From: Pseudomonadota bacterium
Lineage (GTDB): Bacteria; Pseudomonadota; Gammaproteobacteria; Burkholderiales; Burkholderiaceae_B
Length of the DNA stretch: 15,468 nucleotides
NCBI GenBank assembly: GCA_023427945.1
Contig: JAEYZR010000349.1
Span: 1-15,468, forward strand
Reading direction: 5' to 3'
The stretch's first letter is position 1, and each line of letters begins with the position of its first letter. Under the pieces are notes generated by a model. That model ran no database searches, had not been told where the DNA came from, and saw nothing but the letters and a program-made list of their open reading frames with translations. Positions 1-7,409 of this stretch are shown one piece after another. The translations under genes were made by a program, and so were the position numbers.

Positions 1-1138
1 GGATCACGGCAACACCGCCGGCCAGCTTGGCCACGCGCTCTTGCAGTTTTTCACGGTCGTAGTCCGACGAGGCTTCTTCGATCTGGGCACGGATCTGCTT
101 GACGCGTGCTTCGATCGACTTGCCTTCGCCTGCGCCGTCGATGATCGTGGTGTTTTCTTTACCCACTTCGATGCGCTTGGCTTGGCCGAGGTCTTCCAGC
201 GTGGCTTTTTCGAGCGACAGGCCGACTTCTTCGGAGATCACGTTACCGCCGGTCAGGACAGCGATGTCTTCCAGCATGGCTTTGCGACGGTCGCCGAAGC
301 CCGGTGCCTTGACGGCGGTGGTCTTCAGGATGCCACGGATGTTGTTCACAACCAGGGTAGCCAGGGCTTCGCCATCGACGTCTTCTGCAACGATCAGCAG
401 AGGACGGCTGGACTTGGCAACTTGTTCCAGCACGGGCAGCAGGTCACGGATGTTGCTGATCTTCTTGTCGAAAATCAGGACATACGGATCGTCCAGAGCC
501 GAAACTTGCTTCTCGGGGTTGTTGATGAAGTAGGGCGACAGGTAGCCACGGTCGAATTGCATACCTTCGACGACGTCCAGTTCGTTCTCCAGCGACTTGC
601 CGTCTTCGACGGTGATGACGCCTTCCTTGCCCACTTTTTCCATGGCGTCGGCAATGATCTGGCCGATCGAGGAGTCGCTGTTGGCCGAGATCGAGCCGAC
701 CTGAGCGATTTCCTTGGTGGTGGTGCAGGGGCGCGACAGGTTCTTCAGTTCGCCGACGGCAGCCACAACAGCCTTGTCGATACCGCGCTTCAGATCCATC
801 GGGTTGATGCCGGCGGCAACGTACTTCAGGCCTTCCTGAACGATGGCTTGAGCCAGCACGGTTGCGGTCGTGGTGCCGTCACCCGCGTTGTCCGAGGTCT
901 TGGAAGCCACTTCCTTGACCAGTTGGGCGCCGATGTTTTCGAACTTGTCTTTCAGTTCGATTTCCTTGGCAACCGACACGCCGTCCTTGGTGACGGTGGG
1001 GGCGCCGAACGAGCGCTCGAGCACCACGTTGCGGCCTTTGGGGCCCAGGGTGGTTTTGACAGCGTTGGCGAGAACGTTCACGCCACGGACGATGCGCGTG
1101 CGGGCGTCATCGCCGAAAAGTACTTGCTTGGCAGCCAT
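1..1138 (-). CDS. groL: Chaperonin GroEL (60 kDa), 3' part cut by window start
   Basis: ATP-driven cytosolic folding chaperone that forms the double-ring 14-mer working with GroES. The protein begins MAAKQVLFGDDARTRIVRGV, a classic GroEL N-terminus. The ATPase motif DGTTT is present with its Asp at residue 87, the same number as the catalytic Asp87 of E. coli GroEL. About 379 of roughly 547 residues are visible, covering the first equatorial segment, the intermediate hinge and the apical domain. The second half, including the C-terminal tail, lies outside the window. The ATG at 1136-1138 has an AAGGAA ribosome binding site at 1147-1152. The gene follows groES by 31 bp and is co-transcribed with it from the CIRCE-associated promoter. 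No frameshift is seen in the visible part. Confidence 0.98.
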   Translation of the reverse strand, partial: MAAKQVLFGDDARTRIVRGVNVLANAVKTTLGPKGRNVVLERSFGAPTVTKDGVSVAKEIELKDKFENIGAQLVKEVASKTSDNAGDGTTTATVLAQAIVQEGLKYVAAGINPMDLKRGIDKAVVAAVGELKNLSRPCTTTKEIAQVGSISANSDSSIGQIIADAMEKVGKEGVITVEDGKSLENELDVVEGMQFDRGYLSPYFINNPEKQVSALDDPYVLIFDKKISNIRDLLPVLEQVAKSSRPLLIVAEDVDGEALATLVVNNIRGILKTTAVKAPGFGDRRKAMLEDIAVLTGGNVISEEVGLSLEKATLEDLGQAKRIEVGKENTTIIDGAGEGKSIEARVKQIRAQIEEASSDYDREKLQERVAKLAGGVAVI

Positions 1139-1169
1139 TTATTGAATTCCTTGTAGTCTGAAAATCGAA

Positions 1170-1457
1170 TTACGAGATCACGGCGAGGATTTCTTCCTCG
1201 CGGATGACGAGCAGTTCCTCGCCATCGACCTTCACAGCCTGGCCGGCGTACTTGCCGAACAGCACCTTGTCACCCGCTTTCAGGTCGATCGGCTGTACTT
1301 TGCCGTCTTCGTTTTTCTTGCCGGGACCGACAGAAATAACTTCACCTTGATCGGGCTTTTCGGCCGCGCTTTCAGGGATGACGATGCCCGAGGCAGTTTT
1401 GCGCTCGTTGTCCAGACGTTTGATGATCACGCGATCACTCAAAGGACGCAGGGCCAT
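1170..1457 (-). CDS. groS: Co-chaperonin GroES (10 kDa)
   Basis: Heptameric lid that caps GroEL and encloses the folding chamber in the cytosol. The 95-residue product matches the usual 95-97 residues. It starts MALRPLSDRVIIKR and carries the flexible mobile loop at about residues 16-32, with the GroEL-contacting hydrophobic tripeptide IVI at 25-27. The C-terminal half has the family segments GDKVLFGKYAG and EELLVIREEEILAV. A clear AGGAG ribosome binding site lies at 1465-1469, 7 nt from the ATG. It is the first gene of the groES-groEL operon, and the leader contains the CIRCE operator. Confidence 0.98.
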   Translation of the reverse strand: MALRPLSDRVIIKRLDNERKTASGIVIPESAAEKPDQGEVISVGPGKKNEDGKVQPIDLKAGDKVLFGKYAGQAVKVDGEELLVIREEEILAVIS

Positions 1458-1509
1458 GTGGGTACTCCTGTAATTGGTTTAGCTGACAGTTGTTCAATCC
1501 AGGTGCCGA

Positions 1510-1536
1510 TTGGCACTCACTGGGGTCGAGTGCTAA
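1510..1536 (-). promoter_or_regulatory. CIRCE operator (HrcA-binding inverted repeat) of groESL
   Basis: On the minus strand the arms are TTAGCACTC and GAGTGCCAA, separated by 9 nt. This matches the CIRCE consensus (TTAGCACTC-N9-GAGTGCTAA) except for one base in the distal arm. It starts immediately after and overlaps the -10 box, placing it at the transcription start. A bound HrcA repressor there would block initiation until heat stress inactivates it. hrcA itself is not in the window. Confidence 0.95.
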
Positions 1537-1563
1537 TTATAGGGACGATGTCCGGTGGTTCAA
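1536..1563 (-). promoter_or_regulatory. groESL promoter, sigma70-like with possible sigma32 reading
   Basis: On the minus strand TTGAAC (1558-1563) and a perfect TATAAT (1536-1541) are separated by 16 bp. The same stretch can be read as a heat-shock promoter (CTTGAA, then CCCTATAA about 13 bp further on), so dual sigma70/sigma32 use is possible but not shown. The -10 box shares a base with CIRCE. Expected transcription start is about 1529, giving a leader of about 70 nt before groES. Confidence 0.85.
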
Positions 1564-1621
1564 GAGGGGTGTTACAAATTTGACGCAGGGGGTAGGCATG
1601 CGCAGCAGCAGCGTTTCGCGC

Positions 1622-4198
1622 CTAATCGCCATTCTCAGTCGTCATTTCACGCACCCTGACGGCGAGCGCTTCGACCGAGAAAGGTTTCGTCATCACCTGC
1701 ATGCCCGGGGGCAGCAGGCCATCGCCGATCGCGGCGTTTTCCGCGTAGCCGGTGATGAACAGAATCTTCAGGCCGGGCCTGACTTCGCGACCCGCATCGG
1801 CCATCTGGCGCCCATTCATGCCTCCTGGCAAACCGACATCGGTCACCAGCAGGTCGATATGCACATCGGAGCGCAGAATCTTCAGGCCAGCCAGGCTGTC
1901 GGCAGCCTCCAGAACGGTGTAGCCGAGTTCGCCCAACATTTCGGTCAGCAGCATGCGAACCGTGGGTTCGTCGTCGACGATCAGGACGGTGGCTGCGTCC
2001 GCGATGGATTGCGGGCGCAGTTGATTGGAGGGAGGCGCCGGTGTGGCGGCATCACCTTCGTATTTCGCAAGATAGATCGTCAGCGTCGTGCCGGCGCCCA
2101 CTTCGGAGTGAATGCGCACGTTGCCGCCAGACTGTCTCGCAAAGCCATAGGTCATGGACAGGCCCAGTCCGGTTCCCTGCCCGATAGGCTTGGTGGTGAA
2201 GAAGGGGTCGAAGGCCTTGGTGAGAACGTTTGGCGCCATCCCTGTGCCGGTATCGGTCACGCTCAGGGAAATATAGGGACCTTCGGCCAGTTCCAAGGTC
2301 TGGGCGGCACTCTGGTCGATCCACCGGTTCGCCGTCTCGATGACGATGCGCCCGCCGTTGGGCATGGCGTCGCGCGCGTTGATGCACAGATTCAACAGCG
2401 CATTTTCAAGTTGGCTCGCGTCCACCCTGACGGTCCAGAGCTCGGACGCGCCGATGGATTGCACGGCAATCGCGGGGCCGACCGTGCGCTGAATCAATTC
2501 GCGCATGCCTGCGATCAGGGCATTCACATCGGTGGGGCGGGCGTCCAGTGGCTGGCGCCGGGAAAACGCCAGCAGGCGATGGGTCACGGCAGCAGCCCGT
2601 TTGGCAGCGCTTTGCGCGGCATTCAGGTACTTGTCCAAGGTGTCCGTGCGCCCCTGCGCCAGACGCAGGCTCATCAGTTCCAGCGAGCCAGAAATACTCG
2701 CAAGCAGATTGTTGAAGTCATGCGCCAAACCCCCTGTCAGTTGCCCCACGGCCTCCATTTTTTGCGACTGCCGCAGTTTCTCCTCGGACTGCTGGAGCGC
2801 GGCAGTCCGTTCGAGCACGCGCTCCTCCAGCGTGTCGGTCAGTGCGCGCAACGCCGCGGTGACGCGGTCGCGCTCGGCTTGCACCGTGCGGCGCTCATGC
2901 ATGTCCAGCAATACGCCAGGGAAACTCTTGGGCGTGCCGTCTTCTGCCAGATCGACCCGGCCATTGGCCTCGATCCAGTAATACTGTCCGTCCAGGCGAC
3001 GCACCCGATACTGGTGTGCATAGGCGCCACCGCGCGCGATGACCTCATTGATCGCCTCGATCAGGCCGCGGCGGTCGTCCGGGTGAACGCTGGTGATGAC
3101 CTGTTCGAGGCTGAGACCGTCGCGTCCCAGGGAGGGGGCGAAGCCAAAAGCGTGCGCAAAAGCCTCATCCACCGTGAAGCGATCCGTCGGCAGATCCCAA
3201 TGCCAGGTGCCGATGATGGCGCCAGCCGCCAGGGCGAGTTGCAGGCGCTGGGCGTTTTCTCTGGCCAGGGCTTCGCTGGCGCGCAGCTTTTCCTCGGCAT
3301 TGCGGCGTGCCGTGGTGTCGTTGAAGAAAATGCCGATCTGCCGATCCTGTGGATCGCCCACGGGCACCGCCCGAACGTCGAACCAGCGCTCGAAACGTTT
3401 GGCGTAGTTCTCGAAGTTGGCCGATTCCCGTGTTTTGGCGACATGGCCGTAGGTGTCGAACCAGAACTGTTCGAGATCCGGCGCATATTCGGTCACCCAT
3501 TTGCCGCGCAGATCCACGCCGGCCTGGACTTCGAACGCGGGGTTGACGTCGATGAAGCGGTAATCGATCGGATTGTCATCGGCGTCGAATTTCACCTCGA
3601 CGATGGCAAAGGCCGTCTCGATGGCTTCGACGATCGCCCGATACAGTTCCTCGCTTTTGCGCAGCGCCATTTCGTGGGCGAGCATGGGCGTGAGATCCAG
3701 CATGGCGCCGATCATGCGCTGGGCCTTGCCTTTTGCATTGCGAACGATCCTGCCCCGATCGAGAACTTCGGCATACGAGCCGTTGCGCCGCAGAAAACGG
3801 TACTTCTCGCTCCAGTTTGCGCTCTGGCCATCGATGGCTGCATGGATGGAAGTGGCCACCCGGGTCCTGTCCTCGGGGTGGATGTGTGCTATCCACCATT
3901 CCCCGGCAGTGTCCACCGTGGCAACAGGGTGCCCATAGGCCTGTTCCAGCGCGGCGTTCCAGAGTACGTGATTGGTGGTCAGATCCCAGTCCCAGATCAC
4001 TTCGCTGGTGGCGTCGGCGGCCAGCCGATAACGTTCCTCGGCTTGCTGCACGGCGCGGCTCGCCGCAAGTTTTTCACTGCCTGTCTGCGTTTTTGCAACG
4101 GGTTCGAGCGCCTGCAACTCGGCCTCGGCCTGTTTCAAGGACGCTTTCAGGTGCCGGATCTCGGCTTCGATCTGCTCGCGGGTACGGCTCGTCAACAT
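1622..4198 (-). CDS. Cytosolic PAS-containing hybrid sensor histidine kinase with C-terminal receiver
   Basis: Two-component signalling protein of 858 residues that should autophosphorylate on His and pass phosphate to its own receiver Asp. A short N-terminal coiled coil (about 5-60) is followed by three PAS/PAC-type modules at about 55-175, 180-300 and 315-440 (WDWDLTTN, HPEDR; VNPAFE; WHWDLPTD, HPDDR). A linker coiled coil (440-480) leads to HisKA with phospho-acceptor H493 in GLAHDFNNLL. The HATPase has its N box around N607, G1 DTGTGM (649-654), F box FDPFFTTK and G2 GTGLGLS (675-681). The receiver (about 737-855) has acidic pair D742/D743, phospho-acceptor D787 and K838. There is no signal peptide or membrane segment, so the ligand or redox cue is probably cytosolic. 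The ribosome site before ATG 4198 is weak (AGAAAG). No separate response regulator is adjacent. It follows the AlaA-like gene by 36 bp. The input signal is unknown. Confidence 0.93.
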   Translation of the reverse strand: MLTSRTREQIEAEIRHLKASLKQAEAELQALEPVAKTQTGSEKLAASRAVQQAEERYRLAADATSEVIWDWDLTTNHVLWNAALEQAYGHPVATVDTAGEWWIAHIHPEDRTRVATSIHAAIDGQSANWSEKYRFLRRNGSYAEVLDRGRIVRNAKGKAQRMIGAMLDLTPMLAHEMALRKSEELYRAIVEAIETAFAIVEVKFDADDNPIDYRFIDVNPAFEVQAGVDLRGKWVTEYAPDLEQFWFDTYGHVAKTRESANFENYAKRFERWFDVRAVPVGDPQDRQIGIFFNDTTARRNAEEKLRASEALARENAQRLQLALAAGAIIGTWHWDLPTDRFTVDEAFAHAFGFAPSLGRDGLSLEQVITSVHPDDRRGLIEAINEVIARGGAYAHQYRVRRLDGQYYWIEANGRVDLAEDGTPKSFPGVLLDMHERRTVQAERDRVTAALRALTDTLEERVLERTAALQQSEEKLRQSQKMEAVGQLTGGLAHDFNNLLASISGSLELMSLRLAQGRTDTLDKYLNAAQSAAKRAAAVTHRLLAFSRRQPLDARPTDVNALIAGMRELIQRTVGPAIAVQSIGASELWTVRVDASQLENALLNLCINARDAMPNGGRIVIETANRWIDQSAAQTLELAEGPYISLSVTDTGTGMAPNVLTKAFDPFFTTKPIGQGTGLGLSMTYGFARQSGGNVRIHSEVGAGTTLTIYLAKYEGDAATPAPPSNQLRPQSIADAATVLIVDDEPTVRMLLTEMLGELGYTVLEAADSLAGLKILRSDVHIDLLVTDVGLPGGMNGRQMADAGREVRPGLKILFITGYAENAAIGDGLLPPGMQVMTKPFSVEALAVRVREMTTENGD

Positions 4199-4234
4199 TC
4201 TTTCTCACCGACCTACATGGCGTGACACGACCAG

Positions 4235-5509
4235 CTATGCAACGGGATCGCTGATCGGCGCATCCGAAGGCAACCGACGTGCCTGGGAGCGCTGTTTGTT
4301 GCGGTAGTCTTCCAGGAAGCTAGCCATCCGACCGATGGCTTCACGCAGATCGTGCGCGTGAGGCAGGAACACCATGCGGAAGTGGTCGGGGTGGGGCCAG
4401 TTGAAGCCAGTACCCTGGACCAGCATGACGCGTGTGGATTCCAGCAATTGCAGGAAGAACTCGCGGTCATCCTTGATCGGGTAGATTTCGGGGTCCAGGC
4501 GCGGGAACATGTACAGCGCGGCCTGAGGTTTGACGCAGGTCACGCCAGGAATGGCAGTGATCAGTTCGTAGGCCAGATCCCGTTGCTGGCGCAGCCTGCC
4601 GCCTTCGCAAACCAGATCGTTGATGCTCTGGTAGCCGCCCAGGGCCGTCTGTATGGCCCATTGGCCCGGCACGTTGGCGCACAACTTCATGTTCGCCAGC
4701 ATTTCCAGGCCTTCGATGTAATCGGCTGCCACGCTCTTGTCGCCCGACACCACCATCCAGCCGGCACGGTAGCCGCAGGCACGATAGCTTTTGGACAGGG
4801 AGTTGAAGGTCAGGGTAAGGACATCGGTCGACAGGCTGGCCAATGCCGTGTGCTTGATGCCGTCATACAGGACCTTGTCATAGACCTCGTCAGCCAGAAT
4901 GACCAGGCCGTATTCGCGCGCCACCTGAACGATGGCTTCGAGCACCTGATCGGGATACATCACGCCGGTCGGGTTGTTCGGGTTGATCACGACGATGCCT
5001 TTGGTACGCGGCGTGATCTTGCTGCGGATGTCCGCCAGATCGGGAGCCCAGCCGTTGCTCTCGTCGCACAGATAGTGCACGGGGGAGCCGCCGGACAGAC
5101 TGGTGACGGCGGTCCACAGCGGGTAGTCGGGCATGGGCACCAGCAACTCGTCGCCGTCGTCCAGCAGGGCGTTGGTTGCCATGGCGATCAGATCGGAGGC
5201 GCCGTTGCCCAGGTAGATATCGTCCAGCGTGACGCCCTGGATACCTTGCTGCTGGGTGTAGTGCATGACCGCCTTGCGAGCCGCAAAGTTGCCTTTGCTG
5301 TCGGAGTAGCCTGCCGAATTGGGCAGGTTGCGGATCATGTCCAACTGGACCTCTTCGGGCGCATCGAAGCCGAACGCAGCGAGGTTGCCGATGTTCAGCT
5401 TGACGATTTTCTGGCCTTCATCTTCCATTTGCCGGGCTCGATCCATGATCGGTCCACGAATGTCGTACAGAACGTGGGCCAGCTTGCTCGATTTCGTGAT
5501 CTTTTTCAT
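4235..5509 (-). CDS. alaA: AlaA/YfbQ-type PLP aminotransferase (probable glutamate-pyruvate transaminase)
   Basis: Fold-type I PLP enzyme expected to transfer an amino group between glutamate and pyruvate, giving alanine. The 424-residue product follows E. coli AlaA (YfbQ) from end to end as remembered: KSSKL and YDIRGP at the N-terminus, GYSDSKG, LVPMPDYPLWTA, NPNNPTG (176-182), D207 binding the pyridine nitrogen, Schiff-base K240 in SLSKSYR, LCANVPGQWAIQTALGGYQS, QGTGFNWPHPDHFR with R378 as the likely carboxylate-binding Arg. A C-terminal extension of about 20 residues (KQRSQARRLPSDAPISDPVA) goes beyond the E. coli protein. The ATG at 5507-5509 has no strong ribosome site but gives the family N-terminus. 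The gene lies upstream of the hybrid kinase and may be co-transcribed with it. Alternatives are another substrate range in the same aminotransferase subgroup. Confidence 0.92.
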   Translation of the reverse strand: MKKITKSSKLAHVLYDIRGPIMDRARQMEDEGQKIVKLNIGNLAAFGFDAPEEVQLDMIRNLPNSAGYSDSKGNFAARKAVMHYTQQQGIQGVTLDDIYLGNGASDLIAMATNALLDDGDELLVPMPDYPLWTAVTSLSGGSPVHYLCDESNGWAPDLADIRSKITPRTKGIVVINPNNPTGVMYPDQVLEAIVQVAREYGLVILADEVYDKVLYDGIKHTALASLSTDVLTLTFNSLSKSYRACGYRAGWMVVSGDKSVAADYIEGLEMLANMKLCANVPGQWAIQTALGGYQSINDLVCEGGRLRQQRDLAYELITAIPGVTCVKPQAALYMFPRLDPEIYPIKDDREFFLQLLESTRVMLVQGTGFNWPHPDHFRMVFLPHAHDLREAIGRMASFLEDYRNKQRSQARRLPSDAPISDPVA

Positions 5510-5562
5510 GGACAGCAGCGTCTTTCGCGGGAGGTCGTAATGTCGGAGGAAATGCGTACGAC

Positions 5563-5591
5563 ATCATAGCGGACGCTTATGCCCCTGCGGC
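5563..5591 (-). promoter_or_regulatory. Candidate promoter for the alaA-like gene
   Basis: A -10-like TATGAT (minus strand, 5563-5568) lies about 55 bp upstream of the start codon, just past the terminator of the preceding gene. The -35 region at about 5586-5591 (GCCGCA) matches the consensus poorly, so the call rests on the -10 box and position alone. Confidence 0.3.
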
Positions 5592-5603
5592 ACCCGGAAA
5601 ACT

Positions 5604-5625
5604 AAAAAACCCCGCATTTTCAGGG
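5604..5625 (-). terminator. Rho-independent terminator of the DUF3253 gene
   Basis: On the minus strand CCCTG and CGGGG form a 5-bp stem with one G-U pair and a 6-nt loop, followed directly by six Ts. It lies 46 bp downstream of the DUF3253 stop and separates that gene from alaA. Confidence 0.6.
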
Positions 5626-5671
5626 ATGAACTCGCAAGAGGGTGTTTTTCCGGCGATTCTCCCGAGCGCGA

Positions 5672-5944
5672 TCAGGCTGGCGTGCGCTCGCAGCGACGCA
5701 GGCGAATGGGGCCATCGTGCAGTTCGTGACGCGCAACGGGGCGCTCGCCACGGGTGATACGTATCCTGCCTTCGTCCTGCATGGTTGCTGCGACTTCTCG
5801 CACCGCGGGCATCAAGGCCCGCCAGGCGTGCTCCTCGTCCTCCAGCCTGCGCGCCACTTCGGAGGGGCAGATTGACGAGGTGCGGGCACGTGCTTCGAGC
5901 AACTGTGTGATGGTGTCGGCAATGCGGCGCGATGAGTGCTTCAT
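5672..5944 (-). CDS. DUF3253-domain protein
   Basis: Small cytosolic protein of 90 residues with no known function. It shows the family hallmarks in order: an N-terminal helix RIADTITQLLEARA (7-20), the signature ICPSEVARRL (25-34), WRALMPAVREVA (41-52), then GRIRITRGERPV (59-70) and GPIRLRR (78-84). The pattern looks like a winged-helix fold, but DNA binding is not shown. ATG 5942-5944 is preferred because AGGGAA lies just upstream and it puts the domain at the N-terminus; an in-frame ATG at 5986 would add 14 residues without a ribosome site. It is divergent from the catalase-family gene across 177 bp, so the two may share a control region. Its own terminator follows. Confidence 0.82.
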   Translation of the reverse strand: MKHSSRRIADTITQLLEARARTSSICPSEVARRLEDEEHAWRALMPAVREVAATMQDEGRIRITRGERPVARHELHDGPIRLRRCERTPA

Positions 5945-6081
5945 GGGTGGTTCCCTGTGTGGGGCCGATTGACTGGGCCCGTCCATCGCCGCGCAGTGTG
6001 ACGGCGCTGTCCGTTCGAGCCGCGCAGTGGTTGCTGTCTGCCCGGTACGCGGGTCTGTTGCTTGCTTCCAACGCGCTACCC

Positions 6082-6095
6082 GGGGCCGTGGCCCC
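6082..6095. repeat. Short perfect inverted repeat upstream of the catalase-family gene
   Basis: GGGGCC and GGCCCC face each other across 2 bp, ending 14 bp before the ribosome binding site of the catalase-family gene. It could be an operator half-site pair or an RNA hairpin in the leader. No protein can be named for it. Confidence 0.4.
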
Positions 6096-6121
6096 GCCTA
6101 CCGAGTAGCAAGGAGCGCTCC

Positions 6122-7234
6122 GTGAGTACATCTTCTATCACTCCCCCTGTCGCGCCTCTGCGTTTCGATCCGGCGCTGGAACAGCCCGCCGAGGACGAGG
6201 CGCAGACGCAGCAGGCGTTGGTGGACACGCTTATGTCGATCAGCAAGACCACGCGTGAGCATTCCGGGCTGCCTTTGCGCAGCGTGCACGCAAAAGGCCA
6301 TGGCGTGCTGCGGGGCGAGTTGCACGTCCTGGACGATTTGCCGGACGTGCTGGTGCAGGGGGTGTTTGCGCGTCTGGCGCGCTATCCCGTGTCCATCCGG
6401 TTCTCGACCACGCCCGGGGACCTGCTCGATGACAAGGTGTCCACGCCGCGTGGCATGGCGCTGAAATTGCACGGCGTGCCGGGTGATCGCCTTCCTGGTG
6501 CGCAGGGCGGTGCCGACCAGGATTTCGTGATGGTCAACGGGCCTGTTTTCAGTGCGTCCGACCCCGCCGCCTTTCTGAAAAGCCTGAAGCTGCTGGCTGC
6601 CACGACTGACCGTGCGCCGGGGCTGAAGCGGGTGGCTTCTGCGGCCTTGCGGGCGGCCGAGACCATTGTCGAAGCCTTCGGCACAAAAAGCCCGACATTG
6701 ACCAGCATGGGCGGACAGCGCGAGACCCAGATTCTGGGTGAGACCTTCTTCACTCAGGTGCCGGTGCGCTACGGCCAGTATGTGGCCAAGATCTGCGTGG
6801 TACCGGTGAGCGACGAACTGGTGGCGCTGACGGACCAGCCGGTCGATCTGGCGGATACGCCCGATGGCCTGCGGCGTTCGGTGGTCGAGTTTTTCGCTGC
6901 TCATGGCGCACAGTGGGAGCTGCGCGTGCAACTGTGTACCAACATCGAAGACATGCCGATCGAAGATGCCTCGGTGAAGTGGTCTGAAAGTGAGAGCCCC
7001 TACGTGCCGGTCGCCCGAATCACGGTCGCCCCCCAGGACGCCTGGTCGCCCGAGCAGGTGCAGGCGCTGGACACGCAGATGTCCTTCAGCCCGTGGCATG
7101 GTGTCGCGGCGCACCAGCCGCTGGGCGGCATCATGCGAGTCCGACGCGCGAGCTACGCGGCCTCTGCAAATTTCCGTGGTGCCCAGGGTTCCTGTCCGTT
7201 TTCAGACAAGCGGTCTGGCGAACCGCCAGCCTGA
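6122..7234 (+). CDS. Catalase-family haem protein (y4iL-like, short form)
   Basis: Haem-binding protein of the catalase superfamily, 370 residues from GTG 6122, well short of the roughly 480 or more of typical monofunctional catalases. The distal His lies in RSVHAKGHGV (H56) and the distal Asn in DFVMVNGPVF (N139). RVRRASY supplies the R-x-x-x-Y motif (R341, Y345) that places the proximal haem tyrosine in this superfamily. MSFSPWHGVAAHQPLGGIMR is typical of short catalase-like proteins and of the allene oxide synthase branch. No signal peptide is seen, so it is probably cytosolic. The GTG start is chosen for its AAGGAG site (6110-6115, 6 nt spacing); an in-frame ATG at 6062 would add 20 unrelated residues. 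Members of this subgroup may act on organic hydroperoxides rather than, or besides, hydrogen peroxide; which applies here is open. Confidence 0.87.
   Translation: MSTSSITPPVAPLRFDPALEQPAEDEAQTQQALVDTLMSISKTTREHSGLPLRSVHAKGHGVLRGELHVLDDLPDVLVQGVFARLARYPVSIRFSTTPGDLLDDKVSTPRGMALKLHGVPGDRLPGAQGGADQDFVMVNGPVFSASDPAAFLKSLKLLAATTDRAPGLKRVASAALRAAETIVEAFGTKSPTLTSMGGQRETQILGETFFTQVPVRYGQYVAKICVVPVSDELVALTDQPVDLADTPDGLRRSVVEFFAAHGAQWELRVQLCTNIEDMPIEDASVKWSESESPYVPVARITVAPQDAWSPEQVQALDTQMSFSPWHGVAAHQPLGGIMRVRRASYAASANFRGAQGSCPFSDKRSGEPPA
7215..7229. repeat. 6-bp hairpin at the end of the catalase-family gene
   Basis: CTGGCG and CGCCAG are separated by AAC, within the last codons of the gene. There is no T tract after it, so it is a weak terminator candidate at best. 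Confidence 0.3.
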
Positions 7235-7403
7235 TGTTGGCCGGCAGCCGGCAACTGGCAGCACGACAGCATGCAGCACGGCCGTCGAGCGCCGGCAGCC
7301 GACAGTCGGATGACGTCACGGGCAGGGTAGCGCAGAATGCGGCCGCACGCACGGATATACTTGATCGCTCGATTTCGTCTGCGCACTTTGCGCCTGCCTC
7401 GCC
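7235..7403. other. Intergenic region with short GC-rich direct repeats
   Basis: GCCGGCAGCCG occurs at 7240-7250 and again at 7291-7301, with related GGCAGC words between them. No gene or RNA is recognised. The right end holds the candidate hisC promoter. Confidence 0.5.
7333..7361 (+). promoter_or_regulatory. Candidate promoter for the HisC-type gene
   Basis: TATACT at 7356-7361 matches five of six -10 bases and sits about 50 bp before the start codon. The hexamer 17 bp upstream (CAGAAT at 7333-7338) is a poor -35. Confidence 0.3.
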
Positions 7404-7409
7404 GTGTCC

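Noticed and set aside
41..1156. 371-codon plus-strand frame
   Set aside because: Antisense to groEL, whose protein is unmistakable.
1490..4225. 911-codon open frame on the plus strand
   Set aside because: It is fully antisense to the hybrid kinase, has no recognisable domain, and shows the His/Gly/Arg-rich composition of GC-rich shadow frames.
4352..5569. 405-codon plus-strand frame
   Set aside because: Antisense to the AlaA-like gene; no family features.
6062..6121. Upstream ATG extending the catalase-family protein by 20 residues
   Set aside because: The GTG at 6122 has a well-placed AAGGAG site and the extra residues would lie over the inverted repeat and ribosome site.
5577..6131. 184-codon minus-strand frame
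   Set aside because: Overlaps the DUF3253 gene in another frame and reads through its terminator; no recognisable protein.
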